A DNA stretch of 64,000 nucleotides from Tridacna crocea (GCA_943736015.1 OX031060.1:9437501-9501500); one strand, 5' to 3'. Shown: positions 42,317-53,376, counted from the first letter of the stretch. Notes: generated by a model not told the origin, from the letters alone. Program-made: numbers and translations.

Positions 42317-42868
42317 ACTAAGAAGGGAAGTAACACCTGCCAATAGTTGTGCATTTGGTGGTAAGTGCAAAAAAATTTAAAAATCAGTCAATGATAAATA
42401 CTTAAAAAAGATTCAATCGTCTCAGGTGTTCGCATTTGAAGGCGAATGTTCAAACCGAGAAAAATATCATTTTCACAAGCAAATTGCAATTATTGTGCCC
42501 TAAAAAAAGGTAAAACTTTCTGTCGGTATCCAACTTTACAGCTGTAGATTCAATTCCCATTTATTTTCAACCCTTAAGGTACATTTCAAAATGCTAGCTG
42601 TTATTGTAGCCAGGGTAGATCAAGATCAGATGGCAGAAAATCTGCAGTCTAACCTTTTATCTTCACTACCTGCTTTGCTGGACATTCTGCCCAAAAGCGA
42701 AGCCGACATTGCTAATACTTTGGATTAATTTCCAGAATGAAAAGGACTGAGTTTACTCGGCTCCCTAAGTGTCAGCTCTGGGCCTTGTGGGTAATTTAAA
42801 CTTCCTATGCCTTTTGATGAAAAGATGAGTATTTCAGTCTTGAATATTATTTTTAAAACTACCTTTAA
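42317..42868. other. Unassigned intron 4 DNA
   Basis: About 550 bp without recognised repeats or exon signals. Confidence 0.45.
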
Positions 42869-42985
42869 CCCTTAGGCTGCTTCGTGTGACTCAGTGACCT
42901 TTTGTGGACAGTGTAGATCAAGATCAGGCTACACAAAATGTGCAGTCTGATCTTAGATAGACACTTTGCGATAAGGAGATATCTT
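42869..42985 (+). repeat. GATCAAGATCAG hairpin repeat
   Basis: TTAGGCTGCTTCGTGTGAC, then GTAGATCAAGATCAGGCTAC pairing with GTGCAGTCTGATCTTAGAT. Related copies at 50915 and 60195, shorter pieces at 47950, 52990 and 62130. Confidence 0.65.
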
Positions 42986-43194
42986 CTAAAAAAACTCTAA
43001 AATAGCAAATTTTCGGTCTTTATAATGGGGGCCATTCTTGAGAATTAAATTATCTCCCATGCCAGATAAACACTAAAGGTATCCAAATAACAGATTGGTC
43101 CTTTTACCTGTATTCCTTTGCTTTTATCCTTGGTTTCCTTGGGGATGTTGCGATAAATATAACACAGATTTATTACCTTTGTGTAATGTCTACA

Positions 43195-43420
43195 TGTAGT
43201 TCAATTCAAATTCTGTTCTTAATCATCACAAACTACGCATACATTGATTTGTAAAACAATCTAACTAGATTTACTTGCAATATCATCGCAAAACATAGCT
43301 GTCCAGTGCAAGAAAATCAAGGATGAAATCCAAGTAATCCTCTTATGAGGACCAATGTAATATTGGAAAAGAATCAAGGGAAATAACTGAAGAATGGCCC
43401 TCATTGGCTCGAAAGATTCA
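43195..43420 (+). repeat. Dispersed repeat R3, copy 1
   Basis: ACATTGATTTGTAAAACAAT, TGCAAGAAAATCAAGGATGA and AGAATCAAGGGAAATAACTG match the two halves of the interrupted copy at 51762-51913 and 52450-52520. Confidence 0.7.
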
Positions 43421-43424
43421 GTTC

Positions 43425-43585
43425 AGTTATTTAGCAAGATTTTCTTCTTCTCCCTCAATATTTTCTTCCCTTTCAAAGAGAAATCAGTTAATTGAGTCGT
43501 ATGTAATTTGCCGTTTGCATTTTGCTTTTAATTTCGAAGCACAAAGAAACTTTTTTTTTTTTGGCGAAGAGTTAAGTGGTAATCT
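43425..43585 (-). mobile_element. MITE right half, decayed
   Basis: AGATTTTCTTCTTCTCCC and TTGGCGAAGAGTTAA remain. Confidence 0.4.
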
Positions 43586-43840
43586 TCCGGGAGTTTTTAA
43601 ATGGGCGGGTTGATAAAAAAGAATTAATTTAACAGATAGGATGTCCTGTGTTTATAGTGAGGATGTCTGGAAAACTGGAGTGTTTGAAGAGGCTTATTTT
43701 ACTGTTGAAAATTCTGATATATTTACCGTGCTTTTTAAACTTTGTGAAAAGTTCTCCTGACTGCCTAATAAATTCATTCTGAGTCAGAGTGGTTTCCACA
43801 AAAAACTTTTGATGGTGTGTTACCTTGCTTTTGCTATGCA
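43586..43840. other. Unassigned intron 4 DNA
   Basis: Nothing recognised. Confidence 0.4.
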
Positions 43841-44055
43841 TTTAATCCTTCAACACACTAACCGGATTTTTAAGAACCATGTGAAAGAAGCCTTTTGAAA
43901 AGATTTAGGGAAATGGAGAAAATGCTGGTAACCAGCATTTTCTCCTTTTCCCACAATCTTTTCTTCCCTTCCCAAAACAGATTTCAGTTATTTTGTTGCC
44001 TGCAAACGCTCTCAATTTGGAAGAGTCTAAGATTTTGTTGTTTGCTAAAGAATGA
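43841..44055 (-). mobile_element. Type I MITE, BA
   Basis: TTTAATCCTTCAACACACTA; apex ATGCTGGTAACCAGCAT; ends TTTGCTAAAGAATGAA. A further decayed scrap continues to 44165. Confidence 0.75.
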
Positions 44056-44189
44056 ACTACTTTACTATCTTTTCATGGCCTTAAGGAAGATACCATCAGT
44101 AAGGAAGAAGATTCTAGAAACCAGCACTTTTTCCTTTTGCCTTAATGTTTTCTGTTTCATGAAAAAAAAACTGAAAGTCCCCGTCAAAT

Positions 44190-45240
44190 GCACATAGCTT
44201 TAGACATTGTTCTATTGAATAGAAGAATTGTCCCGTCATAATGGGCTCAGGTGGGACATTGTATACCATTGAAATGGATATAAAAGTCCTAACATAATGC
44301 TCATAGGAAGGAAATTGTCCTAAATGAATAAGAAAAATGTCCCCACAATCATGCACACAGATGGGACATTGCACCATTGAAATGGACATAAAAGTCCTAA
44401 CATAATGCTCACAGGAGGGACATTGTCCTAAATGAATGAGAAAAAATGCACCACCGTCATGAACATTATACTGTGAAATGGACATAAAAGTCTGAACCTA
44501 ATGCTCATAGGAAGGACATTGTCCTAATTGAATAACAAGAATGTGCTCACCATACTGTACACAGATAGGACATTGTACCACTGTAATAGATATTTAAGTA
44601 CTAATGTAATGCTCATAGGAGAGACATTGTCCTCAGTGATTAAGAAGAATGCCCTCACCATGATGTACGTAGATGGTAAATTGTCCCATGATATTGGAAA
44701 ATTGTCCAAACATAATGCACGCAGAAGAAACATTGTCCCATTGAATTGGAAAATTTTTCCAGCATATTGCACAAAAGTTGGACATTGCCCCATTGAATAG
44801 GAAAATTGTCCCATCATAGTGCACATAGAAGGGACAATGTCCCATTGAACTGAAAATTGTCCCATGATAATGCACATCGAAGGGACATTGTCCCATTGAA
44901 TTGAAATACATGTTTTGTCCCATCATATAAGTGTGTGAAGAAGGGAAGTTGTCCCATTGATTTGGAAAATTGTCCCATCATAATGCACACAGGTGGGACA
45001 TTGCCCAATTGAATTGAAAATTTGTCCCACCATAGTAAACACAATCGGGATATTTTTTCATTGAATTAGAAATTTGTTCCATCATAATGTACACTTGTGG
45101 GACATTGTCTTAATGAATTGGAAAGTTGTCCCATCATAGTACAGAGAGTTAGGGCATAATGTCCCATTGAAAAACAAATCGACCCCATCATAATGCACTC
45201 AGGTGGGACATTGTCCACTTGAATTAGAAGAAATCTCAAA
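44190..45240 (+). repeat. Minisatellite, about 52-56-bp unit
   Basis: Unit of the later part: GGGACATTGTCCCATTGAAT, TGGAAAATTGTCCCATCATA, ATGCACACAGGT. In the first 350 bases two unit types alternate (GAAATGGACATAAAAGTCC and GAATAAGAAAAATGTCC), a 110-bp higher-order period. Each unit holds the inverted pair GGGACA / TGTCCC, so the array is rich in small hairpins. Confidence 0.9.
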
Positions 45241-45315
45241 CAGTGCAAAGAGGTTAAGCTGTGTCACTAAATATTTATTTGAAAATATAGCTCTCACTGC
45301 TTTTGTGGTAGTTAT

Positions 45316-45551
45316 TTTTAACATTTTATCACATTATCTCAACTTTCAACAGTCCTAAAGGTGAAGAGCTTTGAAAACATTGTAGGAAAAGGAGAAAATG
45401 CTGGAACCAGCATTTTCTCCTTTTCCCACAATGCTTTCAACTTTTTAAATACAAATTCCTATTTTTTTTAGTCACTTTTTATTTTTTGGTCTGCAAGATT
45501 AATGCTCTCAGTTTAGAAAAACAAATATTTTCAGATTTGGTTAATAGTTAA
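45316..45551 (-). mobile_element. Type I MITE, BA, diverged
   Basis: AACATTTTATCACATTATC; hairpin perfect over GGAAAAGGAGAAAATGCTGG; end TTTGGTTAATAGTTAA. Confidence 0.7.
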
Positions 45552-46195
45552 ACATGCCTATTTCTGCAAGTTTATGGACATGTCCCCTCTCTGAATAATC
45601 AGTAGCAAAAAACCGTGCAACATCTCCGTAATGGATCCTCAAACGAGAAACTGGGAAAAAAGATAGAAAAAGCAAATAGTAATTAGATTATCTGTTAATC
45701 TAAAAGGAAGGCATAACCCGAGCATTATTTTATGACAGTCTAACCAGCCCTACAAAATTTGTAGAATTTGGTTTATTTGTTTTTCATGACATAGATGACT
45801 TCTTGTATTCTGGAATAAGTGCTTCTTTATGTTCCTTTAACCTACTGTGTCAGCCTCTGCAAACTTAAAGACTTGCTATGAAGTGCTGGTATTAACCAAC
45901 CATTCTAAACAACATTCTTAGTCCTATTGTAGATTGAGAAAGAAATACATTGCTGATTGGCTTTAGCAAATGGTTTAGCCAATTAGAAATTGTTTTATTT
46001 TGAAGTTTATAAATTATTGACCAACAGATTGAGAATGCCATATAGAATGATTGTTAAATATGGACTCTGGGGGAAAAGTTATCTTAAATTAACAGCTATT
46101 TTATGCGTTTTGATTTGTTGAATATTCCAATTTATTTAGCAAACAGTGAAGAAAACATTGCTACAGTCAGCTTGTCTTGTTCGTGTAACTTAAAG
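45552..46195. other. Unassigned intron 4 DNA
   Basis: About 640 bp with no recognised repeat. Confidence 0.45.
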
Positions 46196-46412
46196 GATGT
46201 CATTGACCAAGCTTTCAGGGCTTATCAGTACTATTTAGATGACATTAATGTGCGGAACATAACCAATATCACATTGTCCATTGTTCTTGTATTGTATGAA
46301 AAAAATGTTAGTGCTTTATGTATTAATGTTTTCTAAAGACAAGAGAGTCCATTGCTAATGTCCCAATGTCACTAGTTTCTTTTGTCTGCTTGTCAAAGAT
46401 AGTACAACAAGC
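46196..46412 (+). repeat. Duplicated segment R4, copy 1
   Basis: GTCATTGACCAAGCTTTCAG to TTTGTCTGCTTGTCAAAGAT matches 49213-49432 over about 215 bases at high identity. A MITE follows 13 bases later, absent from the other copy. Confidence 0.8.
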
Positions 46413-46424
46413 TTGTTACAGCTT

Positions 46425-46651
46425 TCACTCATTACCAAACCACAATATTTTCGGCTTGTCCAAATCGAAAGCATTTGCAGACGACAAATTAAAAGTGACT
46501 GAAAATCCGAAATTTGTTTTGCGAAGGGTAGAAAACATTGTGAGAAAAGGAGAAAATGCTGGTTACCAGCATTTTCTCCTTTTCCCACAATGTTTCCTAA
46601 AGGCTTCAATCTCAGGGTGTTATAAAGTAGGGATTGTACAGTAATGGGTTA
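46425..46651 (+). mobile_element. Type I MITE, AB
   Basis: CACTCATTACCAAACCAC to CAGTAATGGGTTAA; perfect apex. Confidence 0.8.
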
Positions 46652-46769
46652 AGGTAAATCATCTTGCAGTATTTTCCAAATAACATATAACTAACAGCCT
46701 TCTAAGGGTATTGTCCTACTGGGTAGCAGCCTTCTGGGGGCATTGTACAAATGGTGGTGATGATAAGAA

Positions 46770-46935
46770 TCAGAGCTCCAGATAAGAGGGAGTGATGGTA
46801 TTCTAAATCCATTATTTGTTGAAAAGACTACCTAAGGTATTCTAATGAGTACCCACAACATAGGTTAAGTTGAGAATAATTGATATTTTCAATTGTGAAA
46901 TCAAAATAAATCCTTTTATCTGGAGCCCAGAATAA
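46770..46935. mobile_element. GTACTCATTAGAAT foldback element, left hairpin arm deleted
   Basis: GAGCTCCAGATAAGAGGGAG and CTTTTATCTGGAGCC ends; only one side of the hairpin (TATTCTAATGAGTACCCACA) remains. Confidence 0.75.
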
Positions 46936-47108
46936 GTATGTATAATGTCCCTTTGGTGCCAAATAAATGAATTGGACATTCAAAGTCAGTACCATAGAAT
47001 TTGATATTGTAAGTCTAAGGCTGTGTTTGTTATCTGGCTATGAAGCAGACACTGTACAGTAAGACCAGACCACACATCTTGATCAACACTCTATGCATGA
47101 GCAATTGC

Positions 47109-47758
47109 TGGGCTTGGTAGCTCAGTAGCTAGTGTATCGGACGCTTGACCTGGTGGTTGCGAGCTCAATATGGTTTAGGTAAACTATCTTTCTGGCATCT
47201 TTGCAAGCCAAGGCTGACGATTCACTACGCTGCTCTACCCTTGGCAGATCGAGCTTGGTTTTTACATTCCCCTGATACGCTTTTTCATTGGATGCAGCTA
47301 GCTCTAACTGCAACGGATGAAATCACTCGTTACATTTCATCTTTTATAAAAATAGAATAAGGTACCTTTCGAATAGAAGGTAAACATGGAAACCCACGTG
47401 GATGTCTGCTTATCGCTTCATGTGTATTCGTAAGAGGTTTGAAAAAAGATATTTCATTGGCTTTTAGAAATATTATGTAAAGGGGCGTAATAACCAGCAT
47501 CCAAGAGAGGGCGCATCACAGGAATCTCAAAATTGGGCTCAATCAGCCAAGGTAAGATCCACATACAGCTAGTGATCGTAACCTTGGCTCGTGAAGATGT
47601 CTGTCTGGTGATTTTTTGCCTCTCTCTCTTCTGATGCATGTGAGAAAAACCGTGAGTGACTGGGAAAGAAAGTCATGTCATTACTGGTGTGAGAAAGCCA
47701 GGAAACATCTGCATAGGTGCACTGATGGCCATGATATGATCTCAGTTGACAAAACTCC
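47109..47758 (+). mobile_element. tRNA-derived SINE, GGCTCAGTGG family, split by a Mutator-like MITE
   Basis: Head GGTAGCTCAGTAGCTAGTG and GGTGGTTGCGAGCTCAATA. The sequence stops at CTTTCTGG (47195) and resumes at 47600 with TTTTTTGCCTCTCTCTC and GTGTGAGAAAGCCAGGAAAC. Confidence 0.75.
47196..47599 (-). mobile_element. Mutator-like MITE, inserted in a SINE
   Basis: Ends CATCTTTGCAAGCCAAGG and CCTTGGCTCGTGAAGATG. Flanks TCTTTCTGG and TCTGTCTGG are a 9-bp duplication with one mismatch. Inverse orientation to the copies at 22189 and 62693. Confidence 0.85.
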
Positions 47759-48003
47759 CAATTCACTCTATCAATCTGCATGAACAATTACCAGTAAATT
47801 TGGGGTCAGGGTTTCAGGGGTAAAACTTTTGAATACAAAGAAATGAAGAAAGTTGCTAATTGTTAGGTTTACTGAAAAAGTTTCCTTTGATTGACATTCC
47901 AAGACTGTTTTGACGAGAATTTTTATAACAAAAAAAATGTTAGTGTTGATCTAAGATCAGGCTGCAAATGATGCACAGTGTAATCTTGATTTACCTTGTT
48001 TCC

Positions 48004-48180
48004 TTAACTCATTACCAAACATCAAAATTTCAAACTGGTCCAAATTGAAAGCATTTGCAGACGAGAAAATAATTCTGACTCAAAAATAGAAATTTGTTCT
48101 TGGAAGGGTAGAAAACACTGTGGGGAAAAGGAGAAAATACTGGGTCGTGAAAACCAGGGATTATTTGGTAAAGGGTCAAT
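48004..48180 (+). mobile_element. Type I MITE, AB, right stem deleted
   Basis: TTAACTCATTACCAAACATC; GGAGAAAATACTGGG jumps to TCGTGAAAACCAGGGA; ends GGTAAAGGGTCAA. Confidence 0.75.
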
Positions 48181-48239
48181 CATCTCAATTTATTCAAGGC
48201 TTTCTCTCAGAACTTGTGAAGGTTAGAATTAGAGATAAA

Positions 48240-48465
48240 TCAATGTTACAGAACCAAATCTTTTATCAAACAATGATGAGACATAATGACCCATAGGAAG
48301 AAAGCCTTTTGAAAAAATTGTGATAAAAGAAGATTACCAGCCTTTTCTCCTCTTTCCACATGTTTTAATCCCTGGCATAATTAGATATCCATTCTGTAGT
48401 CAAATTTGATTTTGCTATCTGTTTGGAAGAAAAGTCTAAAAATTAAGGAGTGAATCATTTGCTAC
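48240..48465 (-). mobile_element. Type I MITE, decayed
   Basis: TTTTATCAAACAATGATGAG; AGAAAGCCTTTTGAAAAAAT; arm A almost gone. Confidence 0.5.
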
Positions 48466-48680
48466 ACAATCCCAAGCCTGAGCTTTTGACAAGCCTGAGG
48501 TAAAAGGCATTTGAAAATGTTGCGGGAAATGAAGGAAAAGGTGGTAACCAGCATTTTATAACAATATTTTCTACCCTTTCTGATACTAATCCATCATTCA
48601 ATTATCAATTTCTTTCGTGGTCTGGTAGTGCTTTGAATGTTGATCATTTTAAAATTTTGTTGGTTAGTAAAGAGTCAAAA
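48450..48680 (-). mobile_element. Type I MITE, decayed
   Basis: ATTTGCTACACAATCCCAAG to GTTGGTTAGTAAAGAGTCAA. Confidence 0.55.
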
Positions 48681-48994
48681 CTGGTTGATGGATGGGGCAG
48701 ATACTCAAATAAATATTTCTTCAAGCTAAAGTTACCACACATTGATTAAGAGAAGATTTGCATTACGTCAATGATTGCATGAAAAAAATTCAGCAAGATT
48801 TATGGTTTTGTAGAGAAAAAGTGATTCCACTTTACATGCCATTTTCCTGCAATTGAGATGGTTTATCTTTGATGTAGTAGTTTACAGTTTTGCATAAAAC
48901 ATGATCCTGCATGGTATGGATTTTGAAAATACTGTTGTTAGAAAGTTTTCGGAATTCTTGTTTCAAAGACAAAAGTTAAGGCGATACTTGCTAA
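48681..48994. other. Unassigned intron 4 DNA
   Basis: Nothing recognised. Confidence 0.4.
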
Positions 48995-49200
48995 GTTAAC
49001 TCTTTACCACACAATCCCGAGTCTTAACGACCCTTAGGAAAAGGCCTTCTGAAAATGTTGTGGAGATTTTCTCCTTTTCCCTAAATATTTCCTATCCTGT
49101 CAAAAATAAATTTCAATTTTTGAGTAACGGTCATTTTGTCCTCTGCAAGGTCTTTCAGTTCAGACATGTCTTACTATTTTGTGGTTTGGCAAAGAGTTCA
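48995..49200 (-). mobile_element. Type I MITE, BA, left stem and apex deleted
   Basis: TTAACTCTTTACCACACAAT then CCCGAGTCTTAACGACCC; ATGTTGTGGAGATTTTCTCC; end TTTGGCAAAGAGTTCA. Confidence 0.75.
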
Positions 49201-49212
49201 GGTATAACTACA

Positions 49213-49432
49213 TGGTGTCATTGACCAAGCCTTCAAGGCTTATCAGTACTATGCAGATGACATTAATGTGTGGAACATAACCAATAACACATTGTCCATT
49301 GTTCTCATGTTATATGAAAAAATGTTATTGCTATATGTACATGTATTAATATTTTCTATAAACAGTCCATTGCTCCCTCCCTAATGTCACTAGTTTCTTT
49401 TGTCTGCTTGTCAAACATGGTACAACAGGCTT
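49213..49432 (+). repeat. Duplicated segment R4, copy 2
   Basis: Partner of 46196-46412, without the following MITE. Confidence 0.8.
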
Positions 49433-49858
49433 CAAGTGACCTAGTTACATCATCTAGAGATCATGCACTCATCAGGTTGGACCACCTATCAGCGCAGGAA
49501 GTATACGAGCTTGTGAGACTTGTATAGAGGCTGTGTGGAGATGATAATGGTGACTATGCAGTCTTCATGTAGTTCTGGGCATTTATTTAACGACAAAAGT
49601 GAACAGTTTCACCTTTCTCTCCTTTCTTTTTATCACACAACCTATTTTCAGGGTAATTTACCCATAACAAATTAACCTGTCTCTTACACGTTTAATATCA
49701 CAGTCATGTGATGTCATTTTGACATCATTTTGTCAGTATTTCATGCAAGAGTTTTGAAATATATTTATGTGATAAAAGGAATCTGACATCAACATGGTAT
49801 TAAACTCTTCAAGAAAAATATTATTAAGCTTCCCATAGGCTTCCCTAGACTCATTAAA
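49433..49858. other. Unassigned intron 4 DNA
   Basis: Nothing recognised. Confidence 0.4.
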
Positions 49859-50090
49859 TTAACTCTCTGCCACACAATCCCGACTTTTAACAACCCAGAG
49901 AAAGAAAGCCTTTGAAAACATTGTGGGAAAAGGAGAAAATGCTGGTAACCAGCATTTTCTCCTTTTCCCAAAATGTTTTCTACCCTTTTCAAATCAAATT
50001 TCAATTTTTTATTTACATTTATTTTGTCGTCTGCAAATGCTTTCAATTTGGACTAGTCCAAAATTTTGTCGTTTGGTAAAGAAATTTTAA
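49859..50090 (-). mobile_element. Type I MITE, BA, intact
   Basis: TTAACTCTCTGCCACACAAT to GTCGTTTGGTAAAGAAATTT; perfect apex. Confidence 0.85.
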
Positions 50091-50274
50091 CTCAATGACA
50101 ACTCATGTCGGATCTTTAAATATCTTTCTGTATTACTTGCAATCACAAGTTCACCACACTGAGCCTTAATGGTAGTATCAGTACTAACTTTGTTTCATTT
50201 TGCTTGTCTGATGATTTCTGTTCAAAAAGCTGGAGATGATCAGTACCAAGCTTGAAAATTCAGACCCAGTGCAT

Positions 50275-50590
50275 TATGCTGCACAGTAATGATGTGGCTG
50301 ATGTGAGATTGCTGTAACAGGATTCTTTCCTCTCACAATTAGCTTTTGTTTCAACAATGGTTATATGGGAAGCAGCCAATGCCTTGGAAAGATTATTGTG
50401 CAGAGTACTGGTAAAAGAAACTCCAGGAAAGCATGGAAAGGTGTACTGCCCACCAGGATACAACTTGAATAATGTTGATAATGGTGTTGCACTCTGTACA
50501 GTCAATCAGCTTATCAATCAATCAATCAGCCAACCAACCAATCAATCAATCAACCAATCAGTCAAACAATCAATCAGTCAATCAATGCAT
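50275..50590 (+). mobile_element. SINE body with (CAATCAAT)n tail
   Basis: AGATTGCTGTAACAGGATTC, GGGAAGCAGCCAATGCCTTG, then CAATCAATCAATCAGCC repeats (50502-50590). The plus-strand frames (NQSINQS repeats) come from the tail. Confidence 0.65.
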
Positions 50591-50914
50591 GCCTGTAAAC
50601 AGCAGGTTTGTTACGAATTATATTCACATCCTGCCACGGCACCTGTTATTTTCTCACTAAAAAAAGACCAGGTTATTGTCGGTGGAATGAGATTATGACC
50701 ATTTAGTTTATCGTTTTGATAGAACTTTGAGATACAAGGATAACAAAGAGGCTGTCATGTGTTAGAATCCTTTTTATCTTGCTATATTTCCTTGCTGTAT
50801 GAAAGAGTATTGCCTACAAAACATGTGGAATAGTTATTGAAACATGTGGTAGAGCAACTGTTTTTTTGTAAACCCTGAACACTTTCCTTACTATAGAAGA
50901 CACAAAAAGTTTTT
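50591..50914. other. Unassigned intron 4 DNA
   Basis: Nothing recognised. Confidence 0.4.
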
Positions 50915-50990
50915 ATGGACAATGTATATCAAGATCAGACTGCACAGAATGTGCAGTCTGATCTTGATCTACACTGTCCACTGATTTATT
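50915..50990. repeat. GATCAAGATCAG hairpin repeat, perfect stem
   Basis: ATCAAGATCAGACTGCACA (50928-50946) and its exact inverse (50950-50968) around GAA: a 19-bp perfect stem with a 3-base loop. Confidence 0.85.
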
Positions 50991-51077
50991 GTAAATTATA
51001 AGCAAAGTGGTTTTTCGTCTTGCAGCAGAGATTTATTATTGGCCTTTGAAAAAGCGCTGACTCTTTATGTAGAAGTG

Positions 51078-51295
51078 AAAGATGTGATCCCTTACTAAAT
51101 GATAGTTATTGAAGTTTGATGACTCTGTGAATGATGCCATGTGAAAACATTTCGGGAAGAGAAGAAAATCTGGTGATCTGACCAAAACTTGGCTCTTTTG
51201 ATATTCTGATAAAAACAGCTTTGAAATTGCATTATTTGCATCTTTTGTTCAGACTGAAACGTCCGCTGAAATTTTGTTTTTTTGTAAAGGGTTAA
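51078..51295 (-). mobile_element. MITE, strongly decayed
   Basis: GATCCCTTACTAAATGATAG to TTTTTGTAAAGGGTTAA; stems unrecognisable. Confidence 0.45.
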
Positions 51296-51516
51296 AAAGG
51301 GATGCGTGTTCCATTACACAAAATTCCATAAAAGGAGCTCATATTGATTGAATGTCATTGTACCCAATAATTACATTGAAAATAGATGATAGCAAGTCAA
51401 AATATTAATTAAAACAATCAACATAACATTTGACGCTTCCCCCGTCAATTGTTCCTTCTTAGAACTTTTTAAATTAATGATTTTGCGATAAATATCATAC
51501 CATGTATGATACATAT

Positions 51517-51744
51517 TTAACCCTTTCCCAAACAAGCCCTGGTTTTTACGTGTCTGCAGTACAAGTCTTTTGAAAACATTGTGGGAAAAGGAGAAATTGC
51601 TCATAATGAGCAATTTCTCCTCTTCCCACAGTGTTTTCTATCCTTTCGGAGAACTTAGTACCATTTTTATCAAATTTAAAATTGATGTCTGAAAACTCTT
51701 TCAGTTTGGAATAGTCTAAAATTTGTCGTTTGGGAAAGGGTTAA
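51517..51744 (-). mobile_element. Type II MITE, intact
   Basis: TTAACCCTTTCCCAAACAAG to TTTGGGAAAGGGTTAA; apex TTGCTCATAATGAGCAA, another compensated variant. Confidence 0.85.
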
Positions 51745-51913
51745 AGTACCCACAATACTTTTAAATCAAAATCTATTGTCAATCATCAGAAAATATGTAT
51801 GTATTGATTTGTAAAACAGTGTAATGAGATCAAGTTGGGACATTACCTAAAAAATTCATAGCTGTGTGGTGCAAGGAAAATCAAGGATAAAATCCAAGTA
51901 GTCCCCTTACCAG

Positions 51914-52447
51914 GCATTCATGTATTCTTCGAAAATTTGACCTGTCTACTGTGATGCATCGCCCATCCTATATACATGGGAAAAGTAGGGCTTATACTGA
52001 AACTTTAACCAAAGCCTGTGGGGGCTGTTTTAACTCTTTACCAAACAACAAAAGTTTAGACTGGTCCAAATTGAAAGCACTTGCAGATGACAAAATAAAC
52101 TTAACTCAAAAATTGAAATTTGTTTCCAGTAAGGTAGAAAAAATTGTGGGAAAAGGAGAAAATGCTGGCTCCTTTTCCCACAATGTTTTCAAAAGGCTTC
52201 AATCTCAGGGTCATAAAAACCAGCGATTGTTTGGGAAAGAGTTAATAACTGGCTGTTGCATAGGTTACATGCTGGCTGATCATAGCTGAATGAATCGCAC
52301 CAGGTAGTGTTTTATTGAGTAAACATTTATTTTATTTTGAAATTAAAAGTACCGGTAATGGTTGTTCTTTGAAAAGTAGTCTGGTTCTGTTCCCTGACTG
52401 CCCAAATTAGATACATGCGTATTTGTAGAATGCCATCTAGCAAAAAT
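51914..52447 (+). repeat. Dispersed repeat R2, copy 3, interrupted by a MITE
   Basis: GCATTCATGTATTCTTCGAA at left and CTGATCATAGCTGAATGAAT to GTAGAATGCCATCTAGC at right, with the MITE 52030-52245 between. Confidence 0.7.
52030..52245 (+). mobile_element. Type I MITE, AB, apex deleted
   Basis: TTAACTCTTTACCAAACAAC; AAAATGCTGG jumps to CTCCTTTTCCCACAATG; ends TTTGGGAAAGAGTTAA. Confidence 0.85.
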
Positions 52448-52747
52448 AATGCCTTATTGGGACCAATGTAGTACTTGAGCAGAATCAAGGGAAATAACTG
52501 CTCATTGGCCCTCTTTGAACTAGATTTAATTTGTCAACTTCAGATGCTATATACATGGTCTTGTCTAAATTTTTGTCATCTAGAATGAGTATGATATTAT
52601 TTTTGTAACCTTGATAACAATATCCTTCAAAAAAAGAAAGGGTCAGTTGCCAGAAATAAGTCTTGTTTTTACTGATCAAATTTCATATTTGCCGTGCATT
52701 TAATTTTCTTTGATTATTTGAAATCAATGTTTATCTGATAGTTTTAT

Positions 52748-52960
52748 CCTTCCCCAAGCAAATCCAAGGTAAAAAGGCTTTTGAAAACATTGTGGGAAAA
52801 GGAGAAAATGCTGCTAACCAGCATTTTCTCCTTTTCCCTCTATGTTTTCTGCCTTTAAAACCCCAAAAAACATTTGGATAATTATATTAAGTTTGTCATC
52901 TGCAGTTCCATTCATTTTGGGCAAAGACTAAAATTTTGTCATCCAGTATTGACTTTAATT
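52748..52960 (-). mobile_element. Type I/II MITE, diverged
   Basis: ATCCTTCCCCAAGCAAATCC; apex ATGCTGCTAACCAGCAT with a good stem; right end lost. Confidence 0.65.
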
Positions 52961-53159
52961 TTATCCTGTGTGGTTTTTATAACAGCAGCTATTTTTTCAG
53001 ACAGTTTAAATCAAGATCAGACTCCACAAAAGATGGCATGTGATTGATATCCACACCCTCTGCCTGAATGACATGTTTTTGGTAGGAATTGTTTTGGATT
53101 TGAGATCTTGCAGAATGTTTTTATCCCCACAGATTCTCTTCAGTATGGAAGGTGTTTCA

Positions 53160-53376
53160 TTAACTCTTTACCACACAACAACATTTTAGATTGGTACAAA
53201 TTTAAAGCACTTGCAGATGACAAATTAACTCTGGCTCATATTATTGGATTTGTTCATGACAGGTTAGAAGATTTTGTGGGAAACACTGGTAATAAGCATT
53301 TTCTCCTTTTCCCACAATATTCTCTAAAGCCTTCATCCGCAGGATTGTTAAAACTCTGGATTTTTGGGTAAAGGGA
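53160..53376 (+). mobile_element. Type I MITE, AB, left stem shortened
   Basis: TTAACTCTTTACCACACAAC; GTGGGAAACACTGGTAATAA; end TTTTTGGGTAAAGGG. Confidence 0.7.

Larger units (their letters stand above)
51762..52520 (+). repeat. Dispersed repeat R3, copy 2, interrupted by R2
   Basis: R3 sequence at 51762-51913 (GTGCAAGGAAAATCAAGGAT, TCCAAGTAGTCCCC) resumes at 52450 (TTATTGGGACCAATGTAGT, AATCAAGGGAAATAACTG). The gap is filled by R2 copy 3. Confidence 0.7.

Noticed and set aside
44114..45248. Series of minus-strand frames with Cys/Met-rich repeats
   Set aside because: They are translations of the 52-56-bp minisatellite unit in successive frames.
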